From: Pelomonas sp. CA6 | Lineage (GTDB): Bacteria > Pseudomonadota > Gammaproteobacteria > Burkholderiales > Burkholderiaceae_C | Reading direction: 5' to 3' | Assembly (NCBI RefSeq): GCF_022549225.1 | Contig: NZ_JAKZFD010000001.1 | Coordinates: 762,831 to 826,830, forward strand | DNA: 64,000 bases | Shown here: positions 10,683-20,280 of the stretch, in pieces | Layout of the letters: each line of letters begins with the position of its first letter | Numbering within the stretch: position 1 is the stretch's first letter | Translations under genes and position numbers: made by a program | The notes under the pieces: model-generated | The model's database searches: none | What the model was told of the DNA's origin: nothing | Seen by the model: only the letters and a program-made list of their open reading frames with translations

Positions 10683-10807
10683 TTTCGCGGCCGCTCGGCT
10701 ACTGCGCGGGCCGATCTCGGACCTGGGGTGCTCGCCGTACGGGAGTACGGCTGCGCACCCCGGGCCCGACCTCGACCCGTTCGCGACGCCGCTCGTCCGC
10801 GAAATCC
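10681..10807. repeat. 127-bp imperfect palindrome between the binding protein gene and paaZ
   Basis: The ends GATTTCGCGG (10681-10690) and CCGCGAAATC (10798-10807) are exact inverted copies. The centre is a tight hairpin with arms 10725-10740 and 10744-10761 around GGGA, and the segments between also pair in part. It starts at the stop codon of the binding-protein gene. It could act as an attenuator or 3'-end stabiliser within the operon, or be a copy of a dispersed palindromic repeat. No U-tract follows, so it is not a standard terminator. Confidence 0.7.
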
Positions 10808-10865
10808 CAGTGATGAATTCATGAGGCCGGGGATGCGCCCCGGTCATGCTGTCTGAAGGAATGCC

Positions 10866-12923
10866 ATGAGCGCCACGCCCCAAGTTCTCCAAAGCCTGAT
10901 CGCCGGTCGCTGGATCGGCCAAACGCCCGCGCGCGGCTTGCACAGCGCCGTCAACGGCCGCCTGGTGGCGCACACCCATGGCGAATCGATCGACTTTGGC
11001 GAGAGCCTCCACCATGCCCGGGGTCAGGCCTTGCCTGCGTTGCTGAAGCTGGACTTCCAGCAGCGCGCCGCGCAGCTCAAGGCGCTGGCGGCCTATCTGA
11101 TGGAGCGCAAGGAGCAGCTCTACGCGATCTCGGCGCATACCGGCGCGACGCGCCCGGACAGCTGGATCGACATCGAGGGCGGCATTGGCACGCTGTTCGC
11201 CTATGCGTCCATGGGCCGGCGCGAGCTGCCTTCCAGCAACATCGTGCACGAGGGCCCGGCCACGCCGCTGGGCAAGAACGGCCAGTTCCTGGGCAGCCAC
11301 GTGCTGGTGCCCAAGCGCGGCGTCGCGGTGCACATCAATGCCTTCAATTTCCCGATGTGGGGGATGCTGGAGAAGTTCGCGCCCAGCTACCTGGCCGGCA
11401 TGCCCTGCATCGTCAAGCCGGCCACCGCGACCAGCTATGTCGCCGAGGCCTGCGTGCGCCTGGTCGAGCAGTCCGGCCTGATCGTGCCGGGCAGCCTGCA
11501 GCTGATCATCGGCGGCTCCGGCGACCTGCTGGACCGGCTGGAGGAGACCGACGTGGTCACCTTCACCGGCTCGGCCGACACCGCGGCCAGCCTGCGCGTG
11601 AACAAGAACCTGATCGCGCGCTCCATCCCCTTCAACGCCGAGGCGGACAGCCTGAACTGCTCCATCCTCGGCCCCGATGTGCAGCCCGGCGACCCCGAGT
11701 TCGACCTCTTTGTGAAGGAGGTGCTGCGCGAGATGAGCGCCAAGGCCGGCCAGAAGTGCACCGCCATCCGCCGCGCCATCGTGCCGCGCGCGCAGGTGGA
11801 TGCGGTGGCCGCCGCGCTGCGCGAGCGTCTGGCCAAGATCAAGATCGGCGATCCGGCCGTGGAGGGCGTGCGCATGGGCGCGCTGGCCTCCAAGGACCAG
11901 CAGGCCGATGTCGCCGCGCGCGTGAAGCTGCTGGCCGAGGGCAACGAACTGCTGTTCGGCGAGCGCGACGGCTTCGCGCCGGTGGGCGAGGGCGTGGGCG
12001 AGGGAGCCTTCTTCGCACCCACGCTGCTGCTGTGCCGCGACGCGCTGCGCAACGAGGTCGTGCACCAGGTCGAGGCCTTCGGCCCGGTGTCCACGCTGAT
12101 GCCCTATGACGAGTTCGACCAGGCGCTGGCGCTCGCGGCCAAGGGCCGCGGCAGCCTGGTGGGCTCGGTGATCACCAAGACGCCGTCCATCGCCGCGCAT
12201 GCGGTCTACCACGCGGCGGCCTTCCACGGCCGGCTGCTGGTGCTGGACCGCGACGCCGCGCCGGAGTCCACCGGCCACGGCTCGCCGCTGCCCATGCTCA
12301 AGCACGGCGGCCCGGGCCGCGCCGGCGGCGGCGAGGAGCTGGGCGGCATTCGGGCCGTGAAGCACTACCTGCAGCGCTGCGCGGTGCAGGCCTCGCCGAC
12401 CATGCTCACCGCCATCACCGGCGAGTACCAGCGGGGCGGCAAGGTCAACGAGGACGCGGTCCACCCCTTCCGCAAGTACTTCGAAGAGATCCAGATCGGC
12501 GACTCGCTGCTGACCCACCGCCGCACGGTGAGCGAGGCCGACATCGTCAACTTCGGCGGCATCTCGGGCGACTACTTCTACATGCACTTCGACGAGATCG
12601 CGGCCAAGGACACGCAGTTCGGCAAGCGCATCGCGCATGGCTACTTCGTGCTGTCGGCGGCGGCGGGACTGTTCGTCTCGCCGGCCCCCGGTCCGGTGCT
12701 GGCCAACTATGGCCTGGACACGCTGCGCTTCGTGAACCCGGTGGCCATCGGCGACACCATCCAGGCGCGCCTGACCTGCAAGCGCCGCATCGACCGCGGC
12801 AACCGCCCGGACCAGCCGCCGCAGGGCGTGGTGGCCTGGGATGTGCAGGTCAGCAACCAGCACGGCGAGCTGGTCGCCAGCTACGACATCCTGACGCTGG
12901 TGGCGAAGAAGCCGCAGGCCTGA
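10866..12923 (+). CDS. paaZ: PaaZ, oxepin-CoA hydrolase / semialdehyde dehydrogenase fusion
   Basis: A 685-residue bifunctional enzyme that opens the oxepin-CoA ring and oxidises the resulting aldehyde. The N-terminal aldehyde dehydrogenase part has [20 protein letters not shown], and [14 protein letters not shown] carrying the catalytic Cys. The C-terminal MaoC-type hydratase domain has the motif [15 protein letters not shown] followed by [16 protein letters not shown]. Full length for the family. AAGGA lies before ATG 10866. It is co-directional with the upstream paa genes but separated from them by the palindrome. Confidence 0.95.
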   Translation: MSATPQVLQSLIAGRWIGQTPARGLHSAVNGRLVAHTHGESIDFGESLHHARGQALPALLKLDFQQRAAQLKALAAYLMERKEQLYAISAHTGATRPDSWIDIEGGIGTLFAYASMGRRELPSSNIVHEGPATPLGKNGQFLGSHVLVPKRGVAVHINAFNFPMWGMLEKFAPSYLAGMPCIVKPATATSYVAEACVRLVEQSGLIVPGSLQLIIGGSGDLLDRLEETDVVTFTGSADTAASLRVNKNLIARSIPFNAEADSLNCSILGPDVQPGDPEFDLFVKEVLREMSAKAGQKCTAIRRAIVPRAQVDAVAAALRERLAKIKIGDPAVEGVRMGALASKDQQADVAARVKLLAEGNELLFGERDGFAPVGEGVGEGAFFAPTLLLCRDALRNEVVHQVEAFGPVSTLMPYDEFDQALALAAKGRGSLVGSVITKTPSIAAHAVYHAAAFHGRLLVLDRDAAPESTGHGSPLPMLKHGGPGRAGGGEELGGIRAVKHYLQRCAVQASPTMLTAITGEYQRGGKVNEDAVHPFRKYFEEIQIGDSLLTHRRTVSEADIVNFGGISGDYFYMHFDEIAAKDTQFGKRIAHGYFVLSAAAGLFVSPAPGPVLANYGLDTLRFVNPVAIGDTIQARLTCKRRIDRGNRPDQPPQGVVAWDVQVSNQHGELVASYDILTLVAKKPQA

Positions 12924-12947
12924 GCGCGCGGGCGGCGGCGGCGCTGC

Positions 12948-13189
12948 TCAGGCGGGGTCGTCGTCCGGCCGGGGCTCCTGGACGGACAGCCACAGCGAGC
13001 AGCGCGTGAACCAGGCTGGCAGTGCGGGGCGTGCACGGTCAGTTCCGTGCCCGCGGTCAGATCGCGCTCGATGTCGTCGGCACTGATGTAGACGCCGATC
13101 CACTCGGGGCGCAGCACGCCATGGATGGTGCTTTTGCCGGAGCCGTTGGGGCCGGCGAAGATGCGCAGCCGGGGCTGGGCACGGCTCAC
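12948..13189 (-). pseudogene. Remnant of a zeta-toxin-like P-loop kinase gene
   Basis: Reading left from GTG 13189 the frame begins with a family-like N-terminus including the Walker A motif [11 protein letters not shown] and [11 protein letters not shown], typical of zeta-toxin-type kinases. After about 50 residues it leaves frame. A second frame then gives ALPAWFTRCSLWLSVQEP and a stop at 12948-12950 that reads like a genuine C-terminus. The intact family is near 200 residues, so most of the middle has been deleted. A short frame ending RKKLAAR overlaps the GTG (13186-13230), consistent with the tail of an upstream partner gene. The remnant lies between paaZ and nadB. Confidence 0.7.
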
Positions 13190-13353
13190 CGGGCGGCGAG
13201 CTTCTTTCGCTTCAGCACCGTGCCGGGCATGGCGGGCTGTGCGGCCGGCAGCGGTTTGATTCCGATAAATCCTCGCGCGGCGCCGTGGCGCGCGGGCTCC
13301 TAGAATCGGACACCTTGTTGGACGCCGCGCCATCGGTGCGGCCGCATGTCGTG

Positions 13354-14991
13354 ATGTCTGCTTCCCCTGCTTCCGAGAAGAATCCGTTGCCGGTCGTGAT
13401 CGTGGGCGCTGGCCTCGCGGGCCTGACCGTGGCGCTGCACCTGGCCGATCAGGTGCCCGTGGTCGTGCTGGCCAAGCGCGGACTCCATGAGGCCGCCACC
13501 GCCTGGGCCCAGGGCGGCATCGTCGGCGTGCTGGGCAGCGATGACTCGATCGAGAGCCATGTCCGCGATACCCAGGATGCCGGCGCCGGGCTGGTGGATG
13601 AGGCGACGGCGCGCTTCATCGCCGAGCGCAGCGCCGACGCGGTGGGCTGGCTGGTGGCCCAGGGCGTGCCCTTCACGCCCGACGAGCAGGGGCCGCTGGG
13701 CCTGCACCTGACCCGCGAGGGCGGCCACGCGGTGCGCCGCATCGCCCATGCCGCCGATGCCACCGGCAAGGCCATCCACGACGCGCTGCTGGCCAAGGCG
13801 GCGGCCCATCCCAACATCGAGCTGCGCCAGCGTTGGATGGCGCTGGACCTCGTCACCTCGCGCCATGTGCAGCGCGAAGAGCAGCCGCGCTGCTACGGCC
13901 TGTATGCGCTGGACATGGACGCGCGGCGCGTGGAGGCGCTGCCGGCGCGCGCCGTGGTGCTGGCCACCGGCGGGGCCGGCAAGGTCTACCGCTACACCAC
14001 CAATCCCGACACCTCCACTGGCGACGGCATCGCGATGGCCTGGCGCGCGGGCTGCCGCGTGGCCAACATGGAGTTCATCCAGTTCCATCCGACCTGCCTC
14101 TACCACCCGCAGGAGCGCAGCTTCCTGATCACCGAGGCGCTGCGTGGCGAGGGCGCGCACCTGAAGCTGCCCGAGCACCTGGGCGGGGCGCGCTTCATGG
14201 CCGCGCACGACGAGCGCATGGAGCTGGCGCCGCGTGACATCGTCGCGCGCGCGATCGACTTCGAGATGAAGAAGCACGGCCTGGACCATGTGTGGCTGGA
14301 CGCCACGCCCATCGTGCGCGAGAAGGGCGAGGGCTTCCTGAAGGAGCATTTCCCCACCATCTATGCGCGCTGCCTGCAGCTGGGCATCGACATCACCCGC
14401 GAACCCATCCCGGTCGTGCCGGCGGTGCATTTCACCTGTGGCGGCGTGGTGTCCGACCTGCAGGGCCGCGCCGACCTGCCGGGCCTCTATGCGGTGGGCG
14501 AGACGGCCTACACCGGGCTGCACGGCGCCAACCGCCTGGCCAGCAACTCGCTGCTGGAATGCACGGTGCTGGGCCGCACCTGCGCCGACGACATCCTCGC
14601 CCAGGCGCCCGGCGAGCCGGCCCCGCTGCCGGCCTGGGACGAAAGCCAGGTGGAGGATGCCGACGAGCAGGTCGTGATCGCCCACAACTGGGACGAGCTG
14701 CGCCTGCTGATGTGGAACTACGTCGGCATCGTGCGCACCGACAAGCGCCTGGAGCGCGCGCTGCACCGCATCGCGCTGCTGAAGGGCGAGATCGACGACT
14801 ACTACGCCAACTTCCGCGTCAACCGCGACCTGCTGGAGCTGCGCAACCTGGTGGACTGCGCGGAGCTGATCGTGCGCTCCGCGCTGCTGCGTCATGAAAG
14901 CCGCGGGCTGCACTACAGCCGCGACTACCCGCGCACGCTGCCGGTGAGCTTCCCCACGGTGCTCATCGCCGAGCGCGCCGGCCGGCGCTGA
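13354..14991 (+). CDS. nadB: NadB, L-aspartate oxidase
   Basis: A 545-residue FAD enzyme that oxidises L-aspartate to iminoaspartate, which NadA converts to quinolinate for NAD synthesis. The FAD-binding GxGxxG is in [17 protein letters not shown]. Other family motifs are [23 protein letters not shown] and [23 protein letters not shown] 13354 is chosen; GTG 13351 is adjacent and the open frame upstream overlaps the toxin remnant. TAGAAT at 13301-13306 may be its -10 box. It converges on the TonB receptor gene with 6 bp between stops. Confidence 0.93.
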   Translation: MSASPASEKNPLPVVIVGAGLAGLTVALHLADQVPVVVLAKRGLHEAATAWAQGGIVGVLGSDDSIESHVRDTQDAGAGLVDEATARFIAERSADAVGWLVAQGVPFTPDEQGPLGLHLTREGGHAVRRIAHAADATGKAIHDALLAKAAAHPNIELRQRWMALDLVTSRHVQREEQPRCYGLYALDMDARRVEALPARAVVLATGGAGKVYRYTTNPDTSTGDGIAMAWRAGCRVANMEFIQFHPTCLYHPQERSFLITEALRGEGAHLKLPEHLGGARFMAAHDERMELAPRDIVARAIDFEMKKHGLDHVWLDATPIVREKGEGFLKEHFPTIYARCLQLGIDITREPIPVVPAVHFTCGGVVSDLQGRADLPGLYAVGETAYTGLHGANRLASNSLLECTVLGRTCADDILAQAPGEPAPLPAWDESQVEDADEQVVIAHNWDELRLLMWNYVGIVRTDKRLERALHRIALLKGEIDDYYANFRVNRDLLELRNLVDCAELIVRSALLRHESRGLHYSRDYPRTLPVSFPTVLIAERAGRR

Positions 14992-14997
14992 GTCGGC

Positions 14998-17244
14998 TCA
15001 GAGGCGCTGGCTCAGCGTCAGCTTGAGGTTGCGCCCCGGCGCGTAGACGGCCTCGGCCAGGTAGGGCTGCACGGCGCGGTTGAACAGGTTGTCCACGCTG
15101 AGCCCGACGCGCGTGCCGGCCAGCCGGCCCTGGCCCTGCCATTGCGCGAACAGCCCATGCAGCGCATAGCCCTTGGAGGGTGGCAGCGCATAGGGCACGA
15201 TCTCGTCGTCCGGCACGTGGCGTTGCGCGGCGACGAACTTGCCCTGCCAGCCCGCGGCCAGCCCCAGCGCGGGCCATTTGCCGCCCAGCACCAGCACCGC
15301 CTTGGGCGCGCCGATGTCGATCAGCGGCTGGTTGCGCGCCGCCCAGGGGTCGCGCAGCGAGCCGCGGTGCTCGCCGTCCATCCAGGCCAGCGACGCGCTG
15401 GCGAACAGGCGGCGCGCCTCGTAGTGGGTCTCCAGCTCCAGGCCCTCGCTGCGGTAGCCGGGCAGGTTGCGGTAGAAGGGCAGCAGCGGCGGGCGCGGCG
15501 TGCCTGGTTCGACCATGATGCCGAAGCGCTTGTGGATGTTGTCGTGCACCAGGTTGCGAAAGCCCGTCAGCGTGGCGGCGAAGGCGTCGCCGCTGCTGAG
15601 CCAGTCGCCGCGCTCGTACTTCAGCCCGCCGCGCAGCGCGGTGAGGCGCTCACGGCGCAGCCCGCGGCTGGTGGCCGGCGCGCTGGCGGCAGCGGACTGC
15701 ACTTCGTAGATTTCATCGATCACCGGCGCGCGCCAGCTGCGGCCGGCGTCGGCGAAGAACTGCAGCCGGCTGCTCGCGCGCCAGGCCAGCGCCAGGTGGT
15801 AGGACCAGCCGCTGTGCGTCACCGCGCTGTAGTCGTGGCCGGCGCGCGGGTCGTTGTAGCGCGGCGCCAGGTTGGGCTGGCCGACGCTGCGCACCTGGTC
15901 ATGGCGCAGCCCGGGCGTCAGGCTGAACTCGCGCCAGCGGATCTCGTCCTCCAGCCAGGCGGACTGGCTGCGCTGGGTGCCCGAGGGCATGTAGTAGGGC
16001 TGCATCCAGCCGTGGTTGTAGCTGGGGTCCTGGGTGCGGGTGTGCAGCAGCATCAGCGTGTCGCGCGTGTGCTGCTGGGCCTGCAGCCCGGCGGCCAGCG
16101 CATGGCGCGTCGGGCCCAGCGCGAAGCGCGCGGTGTTGCTCAGCTCGAACTGGCGGTCGCGATAGCTCGCATGGCTCTGCTTGCCCAGGCTGGACGCGAA
16201 GTCGCTGCTGATGCTGTCCGGGCGGCTGTCGTCCTGGCGGCTGCTGGACTGGGAGAGATGCAGCCGCAGCTCCAGCAGCGACTGCCCGGCCGGCGCGTAC
16301 TCCCAGGACAGCGCGTCGGTGCGGTCCCGTTGGTCGCGCCAGAGCACCTTGCGCAGCCAGGCCTCGCGCTCGCCATAGCGGGCGATCTCGGCGGGCGTGG
16401 GCGCCGGCACCTCGTCGCGCTTGGCCGCGAAAGGCGCCCAGGCCTTGCTGCGTCCCTCCAGATGCGACAGCGTCAGCCGGCTTTCGCCCAGCGCGAGCGA
16501 GAGCTTCAGCAGGGCCGAGCGGCTGTGGGTGGCGGAGAACTCATAGACGCTGCCGTCGGCGCGGCGCTGGTTGTCGGAGTCGCGCGCGGTCAGCGCGGCG
16601 AGGAACTCCCAGGGCAGGGCGCTGCCGTCCTCGGCGCGCGCGAACACGCTGCCCGACGCGATGCGCTGGCGGTCATTGCTGGCATGGCCCAGCTTGACCA
16701 GGCCGCCCACGCGCTCGCCGGCGCGCAGCAGGTCGGCGGCGTCCTTGCTGTCGATGCGCACCGTGCCGCCGAAGCCGCCATTGCCATAGCGCACCGAATG
16801 CGCGCCCTTGTCCACGGTGATGCGCTTGATCAGCTCCGGCTCGATGAAGATCGAGCCCTGGCGGTATTTCTCGAAGCCTTTGTTGGCGCCGTCCAGAGTC
16901 ACGCGGATGTCTTCCACGTCGCCGAAGCCCCAGATGTTGAGGCTCTGGCCGCCGGGGCGCCAGCTGCCGTTCAGGTCCACGCCGGGCACGTTGTCCAGCA
17001 GCTGCTGGACGGTCAGCGCCTGCTGGCGCTCGATCTCGTCGGGCGTGATGCGCGTCTGGCCCGGCGCGACGCTGCGCACGCCGAAGACCGTGACCGCGGG
17101 CAATTCGGCCTCGGCGGTGGGCGCGGCCGCAGGGCTGGCGGCCTGCGCGGGTGCCAGGGCCAGCGCGGCCAGCAGCGGGATCAGGGAAGAACGGGGTGGA
17201 ACAAGAGCCGGAACACGGGGAGGGGCAACAGAATGCACGGACAC
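14998..17244 (-). CDS. TonB-dependent outer-membrane receptor (heme/iron type)
   Basis: A 748-residue outer-membrane beta-barrel receptor. A signal-peptide-like start leads to LAPAQA, then a TonB-box-like LPAVTVFG. The plug domain contains LLDNVPGVDLNGSW and KRITVDKGAHSVRYGNGGFG, and the barrel ends in KLTLSQRL with a terminal hydrophobic residue. It resembles the hemoglobin/transferrin/lactoferrin class; a FRAP-like WRAP occurs but the NPNL motif of heme receptors is not evident, so the ligand is open. No in-frame ATG exists near the start, and GTG 17244 is used. A Fur box lies 3 bp upstream, implying repression by iron. Confidence 0.85.
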   Translation of the reverse strand: MSVHSVAPPRVPALVPPRSSLIPLLAALALAPAQAASPAAAPTAEAELPAVTVFGVRSVAPGQTRITPDEIERQQALTVQQLLDNVPGVDLNGSWRPGGQSLNIWGFGDVEDIRVTLDGANKGFEKYRQGSIFIEPELIKRITVDKGAHSVRYGNGGFGGTVRIDSKDAADLLRAGERVGGLVKLGHASNDRQRIASGSVFARAEDGSALPWEFLAALTARDSDNQRRADGSVYEFSATHSRSALLKLSLALGESRLTLSHLEGRSKAWAPFAAKRDEVPAPTPAEIARYGEREAWLRKVLWRDQRDRTDALSWEYAPAGQSLLELRLHLSQSSSRQDDSRPDSISSDFASSLGKQSHASYRDRQFELSNTARFALGPTRHALAAGLQAQQHTRDTLMLLHTRTQDPSYNHGWMQPYYMPSGTQRSQSAWLEDEIRWREFSLTPGLRHDQVRSVGQPNLAPRYNDPRAGHDYSAVTHSGWSYHLALAWRASSRLQFFADAGRSWRAPVIDEIYEVQSAAASAPATSRGLRRERLTALRGGLKYERGDWLSSGDAFAATLTGFRNLVHDNIHKRFGIMVEPGTPRPPLLPFYRNLPGYRSEGLELETHYEARRLFASASLAWMDGEHRGSLRDPWAARNQPLIDIGAPKAVLVLGGKWPALGLAAGWQGKFVAAQRHVPDDEIVPYALPPSKGYALHGLFAQWQGQGRLAGTRVGLSVDNLFNRAVQPYLAEAVYAPGRNLKLTLSQRL

Positions 17245-17247
17245 ATC

Positions 17248-17268
17248 AAATGAGAATTATTATCATTT
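17248..17268 (-). promoter_or_regulatory. Fur box upstream of the TonB receptor
   Basis: TGAGAATTATTATCA (17251-17265), flanked by A/T, matches the 7-1-7 Fur consensus with one imperfect position. It ends only 3 bases from the GTG start at 17244, so Fur binding would block the start of transcription, and the mRNA leader must be very short or the true start further inside the gene. Confidence 0.8.
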
Positions 17269-17338
17269 TAGTGTAGCAAGACCTGACCCCGTTCCGGGCC
17301 ACCCGACTCGCGCTCAGCCCAGCGCGGGGCGACAGGCG

Positions 17339-17623
17339 TCAGTTGCGTGAATGCAGGGCCAGCCGCGCGCGCACGAAGTTGAACGCATAGTCCACCGCCT
17401 CCTTGACCGCGGCATCGCTCTCCAGGCGCTCGGACTGGGTCAGGTAGAAGGCGTAGTCCACCTGATGGCGGATGTAGCGCGGCGGCAGCCGGTTCAGCGC
17501 GACGCAGGCCACGTCCACCAGCAGGTCGGCGCTGGACGCGATCTCGGGGAACTGCGGGGCGGTTTCCATCACGACGGCAAACACATCGCGTTCGTGGTGG
17601 TTGTAGAGCGAGGTGAAGTCCAT
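17339..17623 (-). CDS. ComFB-like protein (late competence protein family)
   Basis: A 94-residue cytoplasmic protein. The stretch DLLVDVACVALNRLPPRYIR matches the hallmark of the ComFB family, small proteins first seen in the Bacillus comF operon and common in cyanobacteria, spirochaetes and some proteobacteria. In cyanobacteria ComFB homologues have been linked to cyclic-dinucleotide sensing; here the role is unknown. It lies between the TonB receptor and nadA, all leftward, and is separated from the receptor by the Fur box. Family call is moderate-high; function is not inferred. Confidence 0.7.
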   Translation of the reverse strand: MDFTSLYNHHERDVFAVVMETAPQFPEIASSADLLVDVACVALNRLPPRYIRHQVDYAFYLTQSERLESDAAVKEAVDYAFNFVRARLALHSRN

Positions 17624-17750
17624 GGTCGGGCCCTGGTTGGCGGGGTGCGGTCACTGTAGCGCCGCGCGGCCCGCAAGGGCAGGCCCGTCCCGCGCCACCC
17701 CCCGGCTTGCGTGGAGGAATGCCCGGGGCAGGCGCGGCCCCGGACGAGGC

Positions 17751-18857
17751 TCAGGCGGCGCCCAGATTGGGCACCATGCCTGCGGCGGCGTGGCGCGCCT
17801 TCAGCGCCGCGGTGAAGTCCAGCATGCGCTCGATGCAGGCCAGCGCGCGGCCGCGCACGGGTTCCTCGACCTGGATCTCGCCATGGCCCTGCTCCAGGCA
17901 GTCGACCACGCCCTGCAGGCCGTTCATCGCCATCCAGGGGCAGTGGGCGCAGCTCTTGCACGTGGCGCTGTTGCCGGCCGTCGGGGCCTCGATCAGCACC
18001 TTGTCCGGCGCCAGCTGGCGCATGCGGTGCAGGATGCCCTTGTCGGTGGCGACGACGTATTCGCGCGCCCGGCCCTCCACCACGGCCTTGATGAGCGCCG
18101 AGGTGGAGCCGACCACGTCGGCCTGGGCCACGACGGACGCGGGCGATTCCGGGTGGACCAGGATCATGGCCTGCGGATGCTGCTCGCGCAGCAGCTCCAG
18201 CTCCAGGCCCTTGAACTCGTCGTGCACGATGCAGGCGCCGTTCCACATCAGCATGTCGGCGCCGGTCTGCTCCTGGATGTAGCGGCCCAGGTGCTTGTCG
18301 GGGGCCCAGAGGATCTTTTCGCCCTGGGCCTTGAGGTGGCTGACGATCTCCAGCGCGCAGGAGCTGGTCACCATCCAGTCGGCGCGCGCCTTCACCGCGG
18401 CGCTGGTGTTGGCGTAGACCACCACCTTGCGGTCCGGATGGGCGTCGCAGAAGGCCGCGAAGTCCTCGGCCGGGCAGCCCAGATCCAGAGAGCAGGTGGC
18501 GTCCAGGTCGGGCATCAGCACGCGCTTTTCGGGGCTCAGGATCTTGGCCGTCTCGCCCATGAAGCGCACGCCGGCGACGACCAGGGTCTGCGCCGCGTGG
18601 TCACGGCCGAAGCGCGCCATTTCCAGCGAATCGGACACGATGCCGCCGGTCTCCAGCGCCAGGTCCTGCAGGTCGCCATCGACGTAGTAATGGGCCACCA
18701 GCGCGGCGCCGCGCGCCCGGAGCAACTCCGCCGCGCGCTGCTTGAGCTGCTGGCGTTGCGCCGACGTCAGCGGCGCGGGGACCTTGGCCCAGGCATGGGC
18801 GGTGCAGGTGACGCCCTGGGCGTCCTGGCGGTCGAAGTCAAAGAGAACCTGGTTCAT
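17751..18857 (-). CDS. nadA: NadA, quinolinate synthase
   Basis: A 368-residue 4Fe-4S enzyme that condenses iminoaspartate from NadB with dihydroxyacetone phosphate to quinolinate. The three cluster cysteines are expected at C122 (DATCSLDL), C209 (NGACIVHDE) and C306 (SCAHCPWMA). Their spacing of 87 and 97 residues equals that of the E. coli enzyme. The start ATG 18857 (MNQVLFDFD) is chosen; the open frame continues upstream to 19256 through a structured non-coding region and that extension looks unrelated. nadB lies 3.9 kb away on the opposite strand. Confidence 0.95.
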   Translation of the reverse strand: MNQVLFDFDRQDAQGVTCTAHAWAKVPAPLTSAQRQQLKQRAAELLRARGAALVAHYYVDGDLQDLALETGGIVSDSLEMARFGRDHAAQTLVVAGVRFMGETAKILSPEKRVLMPDLDATCSLDLGCPAEDFAAFCDAHPDRKVVVYANTSAAVKARADWMVTSSCALEIVSHLKAQGEKILWAPDKHLGRYIQEQTGADMLMWNGACIVHDEFKGLELELLREQHPQAMILVHPESPASVVAQADVVGSTSALIKAVVEGRAREYVVATDKGILHRMRQLAPDKVLIEAPTAGNSATCKSCAHCPWMAMNGLQGVVDCLEQGHGEIQVEEPVRGRALACIERMLDFTAALKARHAAAGMVPNLGAA

Positions 18858-18995
18858 CGCTGGGGCGGGCTGTGGCTGGCGGACGGGGGGGAAGAATGGT
18901 AGCTCAGAGCTTGTGGGGAGGGGGGGTGGGGGGTGTTGTGCCGCTGTTCTGTCTGCGCGGGGCGCAGAGCCCGCCGGGTCCCGGCCCGGCAGCCG

Positions 18996-19029
18996 GGTAA
19001 CTTTTCCTGCGGGCCCAGGAAAAGTCACC
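18996..19029. repeat. 14-bp inverted repeat in the nadA upstream region
   Basis: GGTAACTTTTCCTG (18996-19009) and CAGGAAAAGTCACC (19016-19029) pair with one mismatch around a 6-base loop. It is in the 489-bp gap between nadA and the AraC gene. It is more AT-rich than its surroundings and followed by AAAAGGAGGG. It could be a terminator-like hairpin or a copy of a dispersed intergenic repeat. Confidence 0.65.
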
Positions 19030-19261
19030 AAAAGGAGGGCCTGAATGCGATTTGACCGAGGCCCGCGCTGGGCACTGAGTCCTGGCCCGACGACCATCGG
19101 GGCGGCTCCACCGCTCAGGATGTAAGTCGCTCGCCGAGTACGGCTCGACTCCACACCGGGCCTCGTACCCCGTCGCACAGCCGATACTCGCGGCTCCACG
19201 CCGCGGGCATCGGCGGTATTTGGGGCCGAGCGCCGGGCCGCCCCAAGCCGGCCCACGGGGC

Positions 19262-19331
19262 GATGTGCTGGCGGCTCAATGCCGCCAGCATCGCCGTCCC
19301 CTTGGGGGACCGTCCAGCGTACCCGCTGGAC
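19262..19331. repeat. Hairpin series downstream of the AraC gene
   Basis: Three stem-loops follow each other: TGCTGGCGGC with GCCGCCAGCA around TCAAT (19266-19290), a short CCCCTTGGGG (19298-19307), and GTCCAGCG with CGCTGGAC around TACC (19312-19331). They begin 16 bp beyond the AraC stop at 19347 and could end its transcript. The rest of 18858-19346 shows no convincing gene, only spurious frames forced by high GC. Confidence 0.6.
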
Positions 19332-19346
19332 GAGGGGCCCACCCCC

Positions 19347-20189
19347 TCACGCCTGCTCAAAGAACTTCCGCGGCGGCATCCCCACCGTGCGCGTCACCAT
19401 CGCGCTGAAGGCGCTGGGGCTGGCATAGCCCAGCTCGGCGGCGATCAGTTGCATGGGATGGCGCCGCGCCGCCAGGCGCAGCGCATGGGCGAGCAGGGCC
19501 TGCTGGCGCCACTGCGCATAGCTGCTGCCCAGCTCCTGACGGAACAGCCGCGAGATGGTGCGCGCGCTGGCTCCGGCCTCGGCCGCCCAGTCTTCCAGCC
19601 GCGCATGGCGCTGCGGCGCCTCCAGCATGGCTTCGCACAGCCGGCGCAGGCGTTTGTCGCGCGGCAGGTCCACGCCCAGGCGCAGGCTGCGCGCCTGCGC
19701 CAGCTCGTCGCGGATCAGCGCGGCCAGCCAGGCCTCGCGCGGGCTGGCCACCTCGGCGCTGAGCGCGGCCAGCGCGACGACCAGTTCGCGCAGCAGCGGC
19801 GAGACTTCCAGCACCCGGCAGCCCTCCCAGCAGGCCTCCGCCGACGGAGGTTCCAGCAGGTAGAGGGTGCGCAGGTCGCAACGCTCCACCGCGGTCACCG
19901 CATGCACCACGCCACGCGGAATCCACACCGCGCGCGAGGGCGGCACCAGGAAGGTGTGGCGCTCGGTGCTGACCCGCACCACGCCACTGAAGGAGAACAC
20001 CAGCTGCCCCCACTCATGATGGTGGGCCTGGATGTCCATGTGGTGCGCCATGCGGCGCTCCTTGGCGCGCGCCGGGCGTTCGGCGGTGGGCGCGTAGCGG
20101 CGCGGATCCAGCGGCGGCAGGCTGGTGCGAGCGCGCGGCGCGGGCACGCGGGGCTTGGCGGGGGTCAAGGGATGGGAGCGATCGGTCAT
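19347..20189 (-). CDS. AraC-family transcriptional regulator
   Basis: A 280-residue regulator. The N-terminal cupin-like sensor has HHHEWGQLVFSFSGVVRVST, typical of AraC-type metal or ligand sensors. The C-terminal double helix-turn-helix reads LEDWAAEAGASARTISRLFR and AAELGYASPSAFSAMVTRTV. ATG 20189 (MTDRSHPL) is chosen; the longer frame to 20417 overlaps the divergent transporter gene. The 91-bp gap to the MFS gene at 20281 suggests it controls that transporter. Effector unknown. Confidence 0.85.
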   Translation of the reverse strand: MTDRSHPLTPAKPRVPAPRARTSLPPLDPRRYAPTAERPARAKERRMAHHMDIQAHHHEWGQLVFSFSGVVRVSTERHTFLVPPSRAVWIPRGVVHAVTAVERCDLRTLYLLEPPSAEACWEGCRVLEVSPLLRELVVALAALSAEVASPREAWLAALIRDELAQARSLRLGVDLPRDKRLRRLCEAMLEAPQRHARLEDWAAEAGASARTISRLFRQELGSSYAQWRQQALLAHALRLAARRHPMQLIAAELGYASPSAFSAMVTRTVGMPPRKFFEQA

Positions 20190-20280
20190 GGCGGCGCAAA
20201 CGCGGGGGCGTGGCGGGTTCTCGACAGAATTTGTCCGGCTATCGTAACCATGCCGCGTCCCCCCTGCGCACCATGCGGAC

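Noticed and set aside
18858..19256. Extension of nadA upstream of ATG 18857
   Set aside because: The added 133 residues are low-complexity and cross a 14-bp inverted repeat; family proteins start near MNQVLFDFD.
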